Shown: piece by piece, positions 8,404 to 16,432 of the stretch | Numbering within the stretch: the first letter of the stretch is position 1 | Layout of the letters: the number at the start of each line of letters is the position of its first letter | Assembly (NCBI GenBank): GCA_003280025.1 | Contig: QCGD01000001.1 | Coordinates: forward strand, 207,983 to 271,982 | Origin: Prochlorococcus sp. AG-363-P06 | Lineage (GTDB): Bacteria; Cyanobacteriota; Cyanobacteriia; PCC-6307; Cyanobiaceae | Reading direction: 5' to 3' | DNA: 64,000 nucleotides | Made by a program: the position numbers and the translations under genes | Notes under the pieces: generated by a model | Seen by the model: the letters and a program-made list of their open reading frames with translations, nothing else | The model's database searches: none | Told to the model about the DNA's origin: nothing

Positions 8404-10260
8404 TTGAATAGATATATTTTAGGTATCTCATGTTTTTATCATGATAGTGCTGCTGTCTTATTAAAAAATGGAGAAATAGTTGCTGCTGTACAAGAAGAAA
8501 GATTTTCTAGGAAAAAACATGATTCTAGATTTCCAATATGTGCAATAAAATATTGTCTTTCTTCTCAAAATATTGATTTAAGAGATATTGAAAAGATTAT
8601 TTATTATGAAAAACCTTTTTTAACTTTTGAGAGGTTATTGGAAACTTATTTAGCAACCGCTCCTAGGGGTATTAGATCATTTATTACCGCTATGCAGGTT
8701 TGGATCAAAGAGAAGTTATTTATAAAATCAGAACTCAAAAAGCAGTTCAAAGCGATACAAAAAAACTTATTACCTAATGTAAAAACTAATATACCAAATA
8801 TTCTTTTTTCTGAACATCATCAATCGCATGCAGCCGCAGCATTTTATCCGAGCCCATTTAATGATGCAGTAATTCTTTGTATGGATGGTGTAGGGGAATG
8901 GGCTACAACTTCTGCATGGATTGGGAAAGATAATAAAATAAAACCTTTGTGGGAAATAAGTTTTCCTCACTCTTTAGGACTTTTGTATTCTGCATTTACT
9001 TACTATTGTGGTTTTAAAGTAAATTCTGGAGAATATAAGTTGATGGGTTTAGCTCCTTATGGAGAACCTAGGTACATCAAACAAATAAAAAATAATTTAA
9101 TCGAAATTAAAGAAGATGGAAGCTTTCATCTTGATATGCGATTTTTTAAATTTCATAGGGGTTTTAGAATGACAAGTAGAAAATTTAATAAATTATTTGG
9201 CTGTGCTCCAAGAAGAAATGATCAAGAAATAACTCAATTTCATATGGATTTAGCTGCTTCTATTCAAGCGGTTACAGAAGAAATAGTAATTAAATTAGCA
9301 AAATCCCTTAGACAGGAAACAGGTTTAAAAAATATTTGCCTTAGTGGAGGGGTTGCTTTAAATTGCGTTGCTAATGGTAAATTATTAAAACAGAATATAT
9401 TTGAAAATCTTTGGATTCAACCTGCTAGCGGAGATGCTGGCTCTGCTTTGGGAGCGGCATTTCTTGCTTGGCATGAATATTTAGGAAATAAGAGGCAAGT
9501 AAATTTAAATGACTCTATGAAAGGAACTTTTCTAGGATGTAATTTTTCTAATGATGAAATTATTAGCTATTTAAAAAGAATTAATGCTCCTCATGATTCT
9601 TATCCTGATGAGCAACTGTTTGAAATTATTGCAGATTTATTAGATAAAGGAAAAGTAGTTGGATGGTTTAATGGATCTATGGAGTTTGGTCCAAGAGCTT
9701 TGGGAGGTAGATCAATAATCGGAGATCCTCGCAATCAACAAATGCAGAGCATAATGAATCTAAAAATAAAATATAGAGAGAGTTTTCGTCCATTTGCTCC
9801 ATCTATCTTAGAAGAAGATTTATTTAAACAATTTGAAATCAAAGTAAAGAGTCCATATATGCTATTAGTGGCAGGTATAAAAAAGGAACTCAGAAAAGAG
9901 ATGACAAAAAAACAAAAAAATCTTTTTGGAATTGAAAAACTAAATATTCCTAGATCTGAAATACCAGCAGTGACACATGTTGATTATTCTGCGAGGGTTC
10001 AAACAGTTAACCCAAAAACCAATTCACGTTATTATGAATTAATAAGTGCTTTTAAAAGAAAGACAGGTTGCTCTTCAATCGTTAATACATCATTTAATGT
10101 AAGAGGAGAACCTATTGTTTGTACTCCTCAAGATGCTTATAGATGCTTTATGAGAACTGAGATGGATGTTTTAGTACTCCAAAATCAAATTTTATTTAAA
10201 GAAAATCAACCATTAACAGAAAAAGACGAAAAATGGCAACAGGAATTTGAATTGGATTAA
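8404..10260 (+). CDS. NodU/CmcH-family carbamoyltransferase (SxtI-like)
   Basis: A 618-residue enzyme of the family that transfers a carbamoyl group from carbamoyl phosphate, via carbamoyl adenylate, to a hydroxyl. The N-terminal Kae1-like half has the GISCFYHDSAAVLL start, EERFSRKKHD, EHHQSHAAAAFYPSPF near 137 and CMDGVGEW. The C-terminal half has GSMEFGPRALGGRS near 425-438, SFRPFAPS and NTSFNVRGEP. The start must be TTG at 8404, since no in-frame ATG precedes it after the upstream stop. It heads a tight cluster with SxtJ-like, DUF5989 and SGNH-hydrolase genes. The same first three families occur together in saxitoxin clusters (sxtI-J-K), but nothing else of that pathway is present. A glycan or other hydroxylated substrate is more likely. 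Confidence 0.9.
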   Translation: MNRYILGISCFYHDSAAVLLKNGEIVAAVQEERFSRKKHDSRFPICAIKYCLSSQNIDLRDIEKIIYYEKPFLTFERLLETYLATAPRGIRSFITAMQVWIKEKLFIKSELKKQFKAIQKNLLPNVKTNIPNILFSEHHQSHAAAAFYPSPFNDAVILCMDGVGEWATTSAWIGKDNKIKPLWEISFPHSLGLLYSAFTYYCGFKVNSGEYKLMGLAPYGEPRYIKQIKNNLIEIKEDGSFHLDMRFFKFHRGFRMTSRKFNKLFGCAPRRNDQEITQFHMDLAASIQAVTEEIVIKLAKSLRQETGLKNICLSGGVALNCVANGKLLKQNIFENLWIQPASGDAGSALGAAFLAWHEYLGNKRQVNLNDSMKGTFLGCNFSNDEIISYLKRINAPHDSYPDEQLFEIIADLLDKGKVVGWFNGSMEFGPRALGGRSIIGDPRNQQMQSIMNLKIKYRESFRPFAPSILEEDLFKQFEIKVKSPYMLLVAGIKKELRKEMTKKQKNLFGIEKLNIPRSEIPAVTHVDYSARVQTVNPKTNSRYYELISAFKRKTGCSSIVNTSFNVRGEPIVCTPQDAYRCFMRTEMDVLVLQNQILFKENQPLTEKDEKWQQEFELD

Positions 10261-10262
10261 TT

Positions 10263-10658
10263 ATGGCTAATATTATTTCTAAAAAAAAACTACGTGAATT
10301 CGGATTGCTTTTAGCATTCAGTATTCCTTTTGTTTTTGGATTTTTATTTCCTGCATTAAGCGGTCATGATTTTAGAACTTGGACAATTTGGCTTGGTATC
10401 ATTTTTCTTGTATTTAGTATTTTAAATCCCAACTTACTTTTATATCCTTATCGAGTGTGGATGTTTATTGGTCATTTTCTAGGTTTAATTAATTCTAGAA
10501 TAATCCTCGGTCTTGTCTTTTTGATAGTATTAGTGCCAATTTCTTTTTTGATGAAGCTTTTCGGTTATGACCCTCTCAGGAAGAAAAAAGTTAATAATAA
10601 AAATAGTTATAAGGAAGATAAGATAGGATATAAAATTGATCTAAATAGAATTTTTTGA
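10263..10658 (+). CDS. SxtJ-like membrane protein
   Basis: A 131-residue protein with three to four hydrophobic segments (about 12-30, 38-58, 60-72 and 78-100). It has the RxWMFIGHFLGxINSRIILG pattern of the SxtJ family, which accompanies NodU-type carbamoyltransferases. Its biochemical role is unknown; an accessory membrane role for the carbamoyltransferase is inferred from the conserved pairing. It starts 2 bases after the carbamoyltransferase stop and is followed at once by the DUF5989 gene, so the three are surely one transcript. Confidence 0.8.
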   Translation: MANIISKKKLREFGLLLAFSIPFVFGFLFPALSGHDFRTWTIWLGIIFLVFSILNPNLLLYPYRVWMFIGHFLGLINSRIILGLVFLIVLVPISFLMKLFGYDPLRKKKVNNKNSYKEDKIGYKIDLNRIF

Positions 10659-10659
10659 T

Positions 10660-10821
10660 TTGGAAGCTTTTGTTGAGTTATTAATTGATATTTGGGACTT
10701 TCTTAAAGTTAGAAAGAAGTATTGGCTAGCTCCATTAATTATTACAATTGTTCTGATGGGAACTTTAATAATATTTACGCAAGGTTCTGTTGTAGCTCCA
10801 TTTATTTATTCTATTTTCTAA
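10660..10821 (+). CDS. DUF5989 / SxtK-like small membrane protein
   Basis: A 53-residue protein starting at TTG 10660, one base after the SxtJ-like stop. It has a soluble start (EAFVELLIDIWDFLKVRKKYW) and one hydrophobic helix ending GSVVAPFIYSIF. The WxFLKxRKKYWLxPxI pattern and its place between SxtJ-like and SGNH genes match the DUF5989/SxtK family. The TTG start is the only reasonable one, and the frame overlaps a spurious upstream extension of the next gene. Confidence 0.75.
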   Translation: MEAFVELLIDIWDFLKVRKKYWLAPLIITIVLMGTLIIFTQGSVVAPFIYSIF

Positions 10822-10823
10822 AA

Positions 10824-12005
10824 ATGAAGCTTTTAAAAAATTCTTTTTTAGAAAAATTTTTTTTGATATTCATATCAATATTTCTGCCAATCATTTTTTT
10901 TCAGTTGGTTGATTTTCTTTATAGTAGAAATACACCTAATTACAATCCATTTCAACTCAGAGATCCTATTAATAATGGTAAATCTTTATATATTTCCAAT
11001 AGTTTTGGTGTGTATGATTTAGGTCCCAATTTTAATGGCGAAAGTCGATACGGAGGAAAATATTTCTTTGTGAAAACTGATGAAAATGGATTCCGAATAA
11101 ATCATTTAATGGATGAAGAACATAAAAACAAATCAAACTTAGGGAAAAAAGTTTTTTTTATAGGCGACTCATTTACTTTTGGAGTTGGTTTGGATTGGCA
11201 AGAAAGTTTTGTTGGGATACTTAATAAAAAATTTAATATTCATGCTATAAATGCAGGTGTAAATTCACATTCCCCTACTCTTTATAAATTTAAATTAAAA
11301 AGATTAATCGAAGAAGGTTTAATTTCTAATAATCAAAAAATAGTTCTTGGCTTAGATATTAGTGATGTTTACGATGAAGCAACAAGATGGACAGAATACA
11401 ATGGTATGCCTGCAAATATTAATAAATTACGTGAAATGTCAAAAAATAACTTAGCTGTAAATTTTACTAATCAAAACTTATCAGAAAAGGATGGTGGTGT
11501 TGAACGAAGAAATATTTATAATAAATATAATTTTAAATTAACTTATCAGATATATTACGGGTTGGAAAATTTTGTAAAAAGGTTTATAGACGATATTCAA
11601 GTCAGAAATAACGATAGGTCAAAATTTACTTATAAAGATTGGGAACTTATTGACGAAAATTTCTCACCATTAGGGGTTGAAAATGGTCTGAAAAAAATAA
11701 GAAATAATTTAGTAGAGATTTCTCAAATTGCAGCTGAGAACAAAAATGAATTGTATATACTTATTTATCCTTGGCCAGCGCAAATGGCATATGAAAGTTC
11801 TTTTGATTGGCAAAAATATGTAAAAAATATATGTATTGAAATCAATTGTTCTGGAGTAATAGATACTTTCCCTTCTTTTTTGTCATATAAAGAAAACTCC
11901 AATTCTTGGCAAAAAAAATTATTCATAAGAGGTGATATGCATTTTAATCAAAAAGGTAATTATATTTTGGCAGAAATTATTGCTAATGAACTTAATATCA
12001 AATAA
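10824..12005 (+). CDS. membrane-anchored SGNH/GDSL-type hydrolase
   Basis: A 393-residue protein. ATG 10824, 2 bases after the DUF5989 stop, is chosen over an upstream-open frame because it gives a basic start followed by an N-terminal membrane anchor (FFLIFISIFLPIIFFQLVDF). Block I is FFIGDSFTFGVGL with the catalytic serine. The NAGVNSHSP segment supplies the oxyanion asparagine, and GDMHFNQKGN near the C-terminus provides the Asp-x-x-His pair. The active site probably faces outwards. As the last gene of the carbamoyltransferase cluster it likely acts on, or transfers acyl groups to, the same glycan or metabolite; the substrate is unknown. Confidence 0.8.
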   Translation: MKLLKNSFLEKFFLIFISIFLPIIFFQLVDFLYSRNTPNYNPFQLRDPINNGKSLYISNSFGVYDLGPNFNGESRYGGKYFFVKTDENGFRINHLMDEEHKNKSNLGKKVFFIGDSFTFGVGLDWQESFVGILNKKFNIHAINAGVNSHSPTLYKFKLKRLIEEGLISNNQKIVLGLDISDVYDEATRWTEYNGMPANINKLREMSKNNLAVNFTNQNLSEKDGGVERRNIYNKYNFKLTYQIYYGLENFVKRFIDDIQVRNNDRSKFTYKDWELIDENFSPLGVENGLKKIRNNLVEISQIAAENKNELYILIYPWPAQMAYESSFDWQKYVKNICIEINCSGVIDTFPSFLSYKENSNSWQKKLFIRGDMHFNQKGNYILAEIIANELNIK

Positions 12006-12016
12006 GTTTGATTACT

Positions 12017-13219
12017 CTAATTACTAGATTTATGAAGCAAATAACCTCCTCCACAAATAGAAATCAGAATTGGTGACCACGTCGCAATAATTGGTGTTAA
12101 CAAACCCTTTACTCCAAATGAACTGAATACAAAAGACATTACATAATAAATCAAAATAAGGATCACACTAATACCAAAACCTTGCCCTTTTGAGGATCTA
12201 ATATTGGATTTTGATCCTAAACTACTTCCAATTAAACCAAAAACTAAACAAGCACAAGGTAATGTGAATTTCTCCTGAATACGAACTTTAATTCTTCTTC
12301 TTTCCTTTAAGTTACCCGTTTGTTTATATATTTTTTCAGCTTCTAAAGCCTCTCTCAGAGTCATCTTTGCTGCATCTTTAGGTACTTCAGCTAATTTAAT
12401 GGGACCCTCATCAAATGGGTATTCATATCTTTTGAATTGAACTGTGGTGGTTTGACCATTTTTATCTACGGAAACTAAACTTCCATTTGAAAATATCCAT
12501 GAAGTATTTTTTTTATCAAAAATGGCATTTTCTGCTTTTAAAATTTGTCTTAACTCCATTCTTGACAAATCTAGTACCGTAACATCTTTCATCACATTAT
12601 TCTCAAACCAGGCTGCATAGAAAATATGAGTTAAATAATTATTTAACTTTGTAGGCGTATTTGTTTTCTTTTCAATTCTTGATCCATATCTAGAAAACAT
12701 AATATTTTGTTTTCCTTCTTCTGTATTAAAAGATTTACCTATACCCGCTCTTAAAGTTGATTCCGCTAACTTATTGCTTTTAGGGACTAAATTATCATTA
12801 AAATAAAAAGTTAATCCCGTCATGAATATAGAAAGAGCAATAGCTGGTGCAATAATTCTTGACGTTTTTATACCTAAAGATTTCAATGCTAATAATTCAG
12901 AGTTCGCTGACAGTTTTCCATAAGCTAATAGCGTAGAAAGTAAAACTGCCATGGGAAAAGATAAAACTAGAAAGCTTGGTAAACTAAAAAAAATAACTTT
13001 CAATGCTAAGAATACTGGTAAGCCAAATTCAACTATTTTTCTTATTAGATCAAACATCACCCCAACGGATAATGAAATTACAGTAAAAGCGGAAATGGCA
13101 AATAGCATTGGAGGCATTATTTGCCCTAATAACCATCTATCTAATAAAGGTATTGAATGCCAAGGAGCAATGATTTGATTAACAGTTTTTTTTATTAGTG
13201 ATTTATTTAAAAATTTCAA
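12017..13219 (-). CDS. LptF/LptG (YjgP/YjgQ) family permease
   Basis: A 400-residue inner-membrane protein of the lipopolysaccharide-export permease family, which works with the LptB ATPase to extract lipopolysaccharide. Hydrophobic segments lie near 28-55, 65-95 and 105-130, then a periplasmic beta-rich domain (about 140-280), then three C-terminal segments (about 310-395). The DRWLLGQIMPPMLF start, the ANSELLALKSLGI turn and the RxRIKVRIQEKFTLP stretch are typical. Cyanobacteria usually carry one such gene rather than an lptF/lptG pair. It converges on the SGNH gene with 11 bases between stop codons. Confidence 0.9.
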   Translation of the reverse strand: MKFLNKSLIKKTVNQIIAPWHSIPLLDRWLLGQIMPPMLFAISAFTVISLSVGVMFDLIRKIVEFGLPVFLALKVIFFSLPSFLVLSFPMAVLLSTLLAYGKLSANSELLALKSLGIKTSRIIAPAIALSIFMTGLTFYFNDNLVPKSNKLAESTLRAGIGKSFNTEEGKQNIMFSRYGSRIEKKTNTPTKLNNYLTHIFYAAWFENNVMKDVTVLDLSRMELRQILKAENAIFDKKNTSWIFSNGSLVSVDKNGQTTTVQFKRYEYPFDEGPIKLAEVPKDAAKMTLREALEAEKIYKQTGNLKERRRIKVRIQEKFTLPCACLVFGLIGSSLGSKSNIRSSKGQGFGISVILILIYYVMSFVFSSFGVKGLLTPIIATWSPILISICGGGYLLHKSSN

Positions 13220-14130
13220 CAGTACCTTATTTAATTTTTACTAACTTTTTATAGATTATAAAATATTAATGAATTAGAGATCAATTTAAATTCTTGCGTT
13301 ATTAATTCAAATCTTTACTAGATTTCATATTAAAAGTTAAAACTATAATATTTCAAAAGACTTTAAGCAAAATAATATATTTGGTGGCTTTAAGAAATAA
13401 GAATGAAATGTAACTAGATTTTCATTTTTTATAGATATTCTTAGTAGAAATAATAATTTTTCTGAGAGTTACTTTATATATTAAAACAATCTATCCTGGA
13501 TAAAAATATTGCCTATTCATTTGAAAATAATCATTACTTTGAACAGTAAAAAGAGCTTGCTTGTATCCCTACTAGCAAACTCTCATGACCTATTAGGTAA
13601 ATTCAGAACGGCTCCAACATATTCCAAAGTTTATAATCTATTGTCCAATTCTTCTAAGATTAGTTTCTATTTGAAATTTATTTTTATTTTGGAGCCATAA
13701 AAATGTTGATAATACAAATGGATATATTTGTGAGTTGACTTATTAGATAGTTCGAAAGTAAATTTCAAATGAGTATTTTTAACGTTGTTTTTATACCTGG
13801 AATGTTTTTGAATAAGAAATAACCTAAATATTAAAAATGGAGAAAAAACTAGCCAATTTTTTTTATTGGATTTTATTGAGATCAGCTGAAAATTATTATG
13901 GAGAATCATTAAAAGAGGCTTCATTCCCTTATACCCCTTATCATTAATTAATAAATCATATTAAATCCTGAGTGATTAACTAATATTCCATATTGTCTAA
14001 AATAAATATTTTAAGGAAATTTTATCTCTCTTTTAGATATTAAATACCTTATGATCTAACTATTAAGTACAAAAGACTTAATATTTCTTTCTTATTAAGA
14101 GATCTAGAAACAAGTTATAATCCCATTTAC
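13220..14130. other. 900-base region with no convincing gene
   Basis: Both strands carry only short open frames (the longest are 63 and 85 codons). These overlap, lack recognisable motifs and have poor starts. The left end must hold the promoter of the LptF/G gene. The region may contain small RNAs or decayed genes, but I see no clear hairpin or remnant. Confidence 0.5.
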
Positions 14131-14259
14131 CTACGTTAAATTTGAAAAAAAGAAGAACCAAATAAAGGCTATTGCATTAAGTCCGAAGATTCCTGCTAGA
14201 AATATATATGCAAATTTTCTTCCAATAAAGGCGGTTTCAGGTTCAAGCTTTACCCTCAT
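14131..14259 (-). CDS. 42-residue single-helix membrane peptide
   Basis: The frame starts at ATG 14257-14259 and reads MRVKLEPETAFIGRKFAYIF followed by one long helix rich in phenylalanine. The charged N-terminus with ExAFIGRKFA and the hydrophobic end resemble small thylakoid or inner-membrane subunits. No family is assigned. It lies in a cluster of small minus-strand genes. Confidence 0.55.
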   Translation of the reverse strand: MRVKLEPETAFIGRKFAYIFLAGIFGLNAIAFIWFFFFSNLT

Positions 14260-14348
14260 TTTTTCTTTTATATATATAAATCAATTTAGCACTTTCTTAA
14301 AAACTGATTTTAGTTTTTAAGAAAACTTTTTAATTAAAATAAATTAAC

Positions 14349-14498
14349 CTAGTCGCAATAGACTAGACATTCTTTCTTAGATGGATTTTTTTTGCATAAA
14401 TCATCCCAATAACTTAAAACAACAGACTTTGTTTCTAAATCATTTTTGAAGTTTTCTTTGTTTTTATTTGGAATAATGAATTTATCATTTAAAGCCAT
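14349..14498 (-). CDS. 49-residue protein with CP12-like C-terminus
   Basis: A soluble charged protein whose last 20 residues read VVLSYWDDLCKKNPSKKECL followed by VYCD. The spacing of cysteines 35 and 44 (eight residues apart, with NP between them) and the following x-Y-x-D match the C-terminal, GAPDH-binding loop of CP12. CP12 is the redox switch linking GAPDH and phosphoribulokinase. Only this half is present; the N-terminal phosphoribulokinase-binding part of full CP12 (about 75 residues) is absent. A third cysteine (48) is unusual. A GAPDH-binding role is inference. Confidence 0.6.
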   Translation of the reverse strand: MALNDKFIIPNKNKENFKNDLETKSVVLSYWDDLCKKNPSKKECLVYCD

Positions 14499-14514
14499 TA
14501 TTATACTTCCTTAA

Positions 14515-14616
14515 TTAATATTGTTGTTTATAACCTTTCTTGGTTTGCGTAACTCTAGCCACAAGATACGTTAGGAAAATTAGCCAGAATACTAATTCTA
14601 AACCGATGTTGGACAT
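14515..14616 (-). CDS. 33-residue single-helix membrane peptide
   Basis: The ATG at 14614-14616 opens MSNIGLELVFWLIFLTYLVA followed by a basic tail (RVTQTKKGYKQQY). One hydrophobic helix with a positive C-terminus is typical of tiny photosynthetic-membrane proteins. It sits 16 bases upstream (same strand) of the CP12-like gene. No family is recognised, and its size makes the call moderate. Confidence 0.45.
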   Translation of the reverse strand: MSNIGLELVFWLIFLTYLVARVTQTKKGYKQQY

Positions 14617-14886
14617 TTGATTTAACTCCAATCATTTGATCTTAGTCTAATACTATTTTTTTTCTTGCGATAGAGTCTTTATACTGATTTATTAGCATTA
14701 TTACTCTAGGTTTAATCTTATATATATGCATTGTTGATTATAAAATAATTTGTTTCTAAACTAATTAAATAAAATACTCTCAGTAACCCAATATAATTGT
14801 TTAATTCTTTGTAATCTCTTTTACAGGAAATTCCCTTAAAGTTTTTACTGTGAATAATTTTTAAGTAAGAAATAACTATATAGTTA
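14617..14886. other. intergenic, no gene seen
   Basis: An AT-rich spacer between the small-gene cluster and the terminator of the hli pair. It presumably holds promoter sequences for the minus-strand peptide genes. No coding pattern is evident. Confidence 0.4.
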
Positions 14887-14888
14887 AT

Positions 14889-14936
14889 TCCAATAAAAAA
14901 AAACAGATTTATTAAAAATCTGTTTTTTATTGGAAT
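14889..14936 (-). terminator. strong hairpin terminator after the hli pair
   Basis: An almost perfect long inverted repeat: ATTCCAATAAAAAA...CAGATTT and AAATCTG...TTTTTTATTGGAAT with an ATTA loop. Read on the minus strand it ends in a T-rich tract just after the hli stop codon at 14951. The symmetry could let it act in both directions. Confidence 0.7.
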
Positions 14937-14950
14937 ATAAAAGAAATTAT

Positions 14951-15091
14951 TTAGATAAATCCTGGGATTATTTGACCTGTTGTTAAATATGCTCCAACCA
15001 GTGCAAGAAAACCCATCATAGCAAATCTACCATTTAGCTTTTCAGCTACAATTTTCTCTTTTTCAACTGATTTAGTTTGAGTATTTTTCAT
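14951..15091 (-). CDS. hli: high-light-inducible protein (Hli/SCP)
   Basis: A 46-residue one-helix member of the LHC/CAB superfamily. The core AEKLNGRFAMMGFLALVGAY carries the chlorophyll-binding ExxNGRxAMxG motif, followed by TTGQIIPGF. Hli proteins bind chlorophyll and carotenoid in the thylakoid membrane and protect photosystem II under excess light. The gene overlaps the preceding hli by one base (TAATG), so the pair is translated from one transcript. A strong terminator follows. Confidence 0.9.
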   Translation of the reverse strand: MKNTQTKSVEKEKIVAEKLNGRFAMMGFLALVGAYLTTGQIIPGFI

Positions 15092-15198
15092 TAGAACCAG
15101 CCAGGAATTATTTGACCAGTTGTTACGTATGCGCCAACGGCTGCTACAAAACCGAGCATTGCTGCCCAGCCATTAAATTTTTCTGCTTCAGGAGTCAT
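15091..15198 (-). CDS. hli: short high-light-inducible protein (Hli/SCP)
   Basis: A 35-residue Hli protein (MTPEAEKFNGWAAMLGFVAA, then GAYVTTGQIIPGWF). The frame is open further upstream, but that extension is hydrophobic junk, and the ATG at 15198 gives the standard start. In the motif, ExxNGRxAMxG is replaced by EKFNGWAAMLG: tryptophan stands where arginine normally pairs with the partner glutamate. Short Hli proteins of this type are usual in Prochlorococcus. It is first in a two-gene hli operon. Confidence 0.85.
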   Translation of the reverse strand: MTPEAEKFNGWAAMLGFVAAVGAYVTTGQIIPGWF

Positions 15199-15543
15199 TT
15201 TGTTTTGATAAATTATGTAAATAAATATAACATATATGTATATATATGTAAAGAAAATATCCTTTGAAGGCGTGATTCCCCTTCTGCTAAGCATTTATGA
15301 TACATATATGTATTCTATGCTCTTGTATCACTATTCTCGAAAGTTATTCTAAGATTTAATTTTTTTTCAAATTAATTTCGAATTAATATATAAGCTTAAT
15401 TTTTTCAATAATATATGTTTTAAAGACAGTTACTAGGTATAAAGGCTGTTCTTGATTTATTAAGGTTTGGGCTTCGTTATGAAAAAGAATATTTTTTATT
15501 TTAAATAATTGCTATTAATTAAGTAATTACTTTTATAAGACTT
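15199..15543. promoter_or_regulatory. hli upstream region with repeated ACATATATGT palindromes
   Basis: The 10-base palindrome ACATATATGT occurs at 15230-15239 and again at 15302-15311, where it extends to the 14-base palindrome ATACATATATGTAT. Both copies lie within 115 bases upstream of the hli start. They could be operator sites for a stress regulator, or simply AT-rich chance. No gene is seen in the stretch. Confidence 0.35.
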
Positions 15544-15708
15544 ATGTCCTTTGCTACTTATTACATGCATTTAGTTTTTTCAACCATTCCTTCTTTATTA
15601 AGTTCTGATTGGATACTTTATTTATTACCTGCTCTAACAGTTTCAATATTATTCTATAGTTTGAAAATAATGTTTTTTAGAGCTCCTAAATTAAGAAGAG
15701 CTAAGTAA
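15544..15708 (+). CDS. 54-residue membrane peptide
   Basis: The ATG at 15544 opens MSFATYYMHLVFSTIPSLLS, then a hydrophobic helix (WILYLLPALTVSILFYSLKI) and a basic end (FRAPKLRRAK). The inside-positive C-terminus supports a real membrane peptide. It lies 56 bases upstream of the DUF938 gene on the same strand and may share its transcript. No family is recognised. Confidence 0.6.
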   Translation: MSFATYYMHLVFSTIPSLLSSDWILYLLPALTVSILFYSLKIMFFRAPKLRRAK

Positions 15709-15764
15709 TAATAGAAGTATTTGAGTTAATATTATTTGACTTCATATTTTGAAGTGGTTTTAAT

Positions 15765-16388
15765 TTGGATAATAGACTTTTTTTCTCTGCTACTAAAAGA
15801 AATAAAACTTTTATAGGTGATGTTTTATCAAGAATTATTCAAAAAAATGGATCTATTTTAGAAGTTGGGAGTGGAAGTGGAGAGCATGGAGTAGCATTTC
15901 AAAAACGCTTCCCAGAAACAATATGGCAAACTAGTGATCCAGATTTACGCCATAGGCAAAGTATAAGTTCTTGGATTCTTTATGAAAAATTAAATTTGAA
16001 AATGCCTCAACCTTTGGCAATAGATGTTGAGATAACTCCTTGGAAAATTTCATCAGAGCTAGGTTTATCTCTTCAAGTAATTGTTGCTATTAATTTGATT
16101 CATATATCATCTTGGAATTGTACTAGATCACTATTTAAAGAGTCTGGTAAATTGCTTAGTAATGGAAAATATTTGATGTTATATGGACCATTTAAGATTG
16201 ATAATGAGCATATAAGTCAAAGTAACTATTTATTTGATAAATCATTAAAAATGCAAAACAATAAATGGGGTGTTAGAAATTTGGATAAAGTTAATGAAGA
16301 AGCATATGATAATGGCTTTGCTCAAAAAGAGCTAATCTTCATGCCAGCAAATAATCTTTCTATCATTTATAAAAAAGTATCTGTATAA
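15765..16388 (+). CDS. DUF938 family SAM-dependent methyltransferase
   Basis: A 207-residue class I methyltransferase-like protein of the DUF938 family. The start RLFFSATKRNK is typical; the SAM-binding glycine loop is ILEVGSGSGEHG (about residues 32-43), followed by WQTSDPD as the acidic loop. The substrate is unknown for the family. The start is TTG at 15765, giving the normal N-terminus; no in-frame ATG is available. The C-terminal region (NKWGVRNLDKVNEEA) is also family-like. Confidence 0.8.
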   Translation: MDNRLFFSATKRNKTFIGDVLSRIIQKNGSILEVGSGSGEHGVAFQKRFPETIWQTSDPDLRHRQSISSWILYEKLNLKMPQPLAIDVEITPWKISSELGLSLQVIVAINLIHISSWNCTRSLFKESGKLLSNGKYLMLYGPFKIDNEHISQSNYLFDKSLKMQNNKWGVRNLDKVNEEAYDNGFAQKELIFMPANNLSIIYKKVSV

Positions 16389-16432
16389 AATTTTAAATAA
16401 GTTAATTTTTAATTAGAATTTTTACAAGTAAA

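Noticed and set aside
8404..12005. Saxitoxin biosynthesis
   Set aside because: Only the sxtI-J-K-like families are present; the core synthase and tailoring genes are absent, and these three families are widespread outside toxin producers.
13509..13924. Two overlapping frames of 63 and 85 codons on opposite strands
   Set aside because: Low-complexity composition, no start signals and no motif; probably chance.
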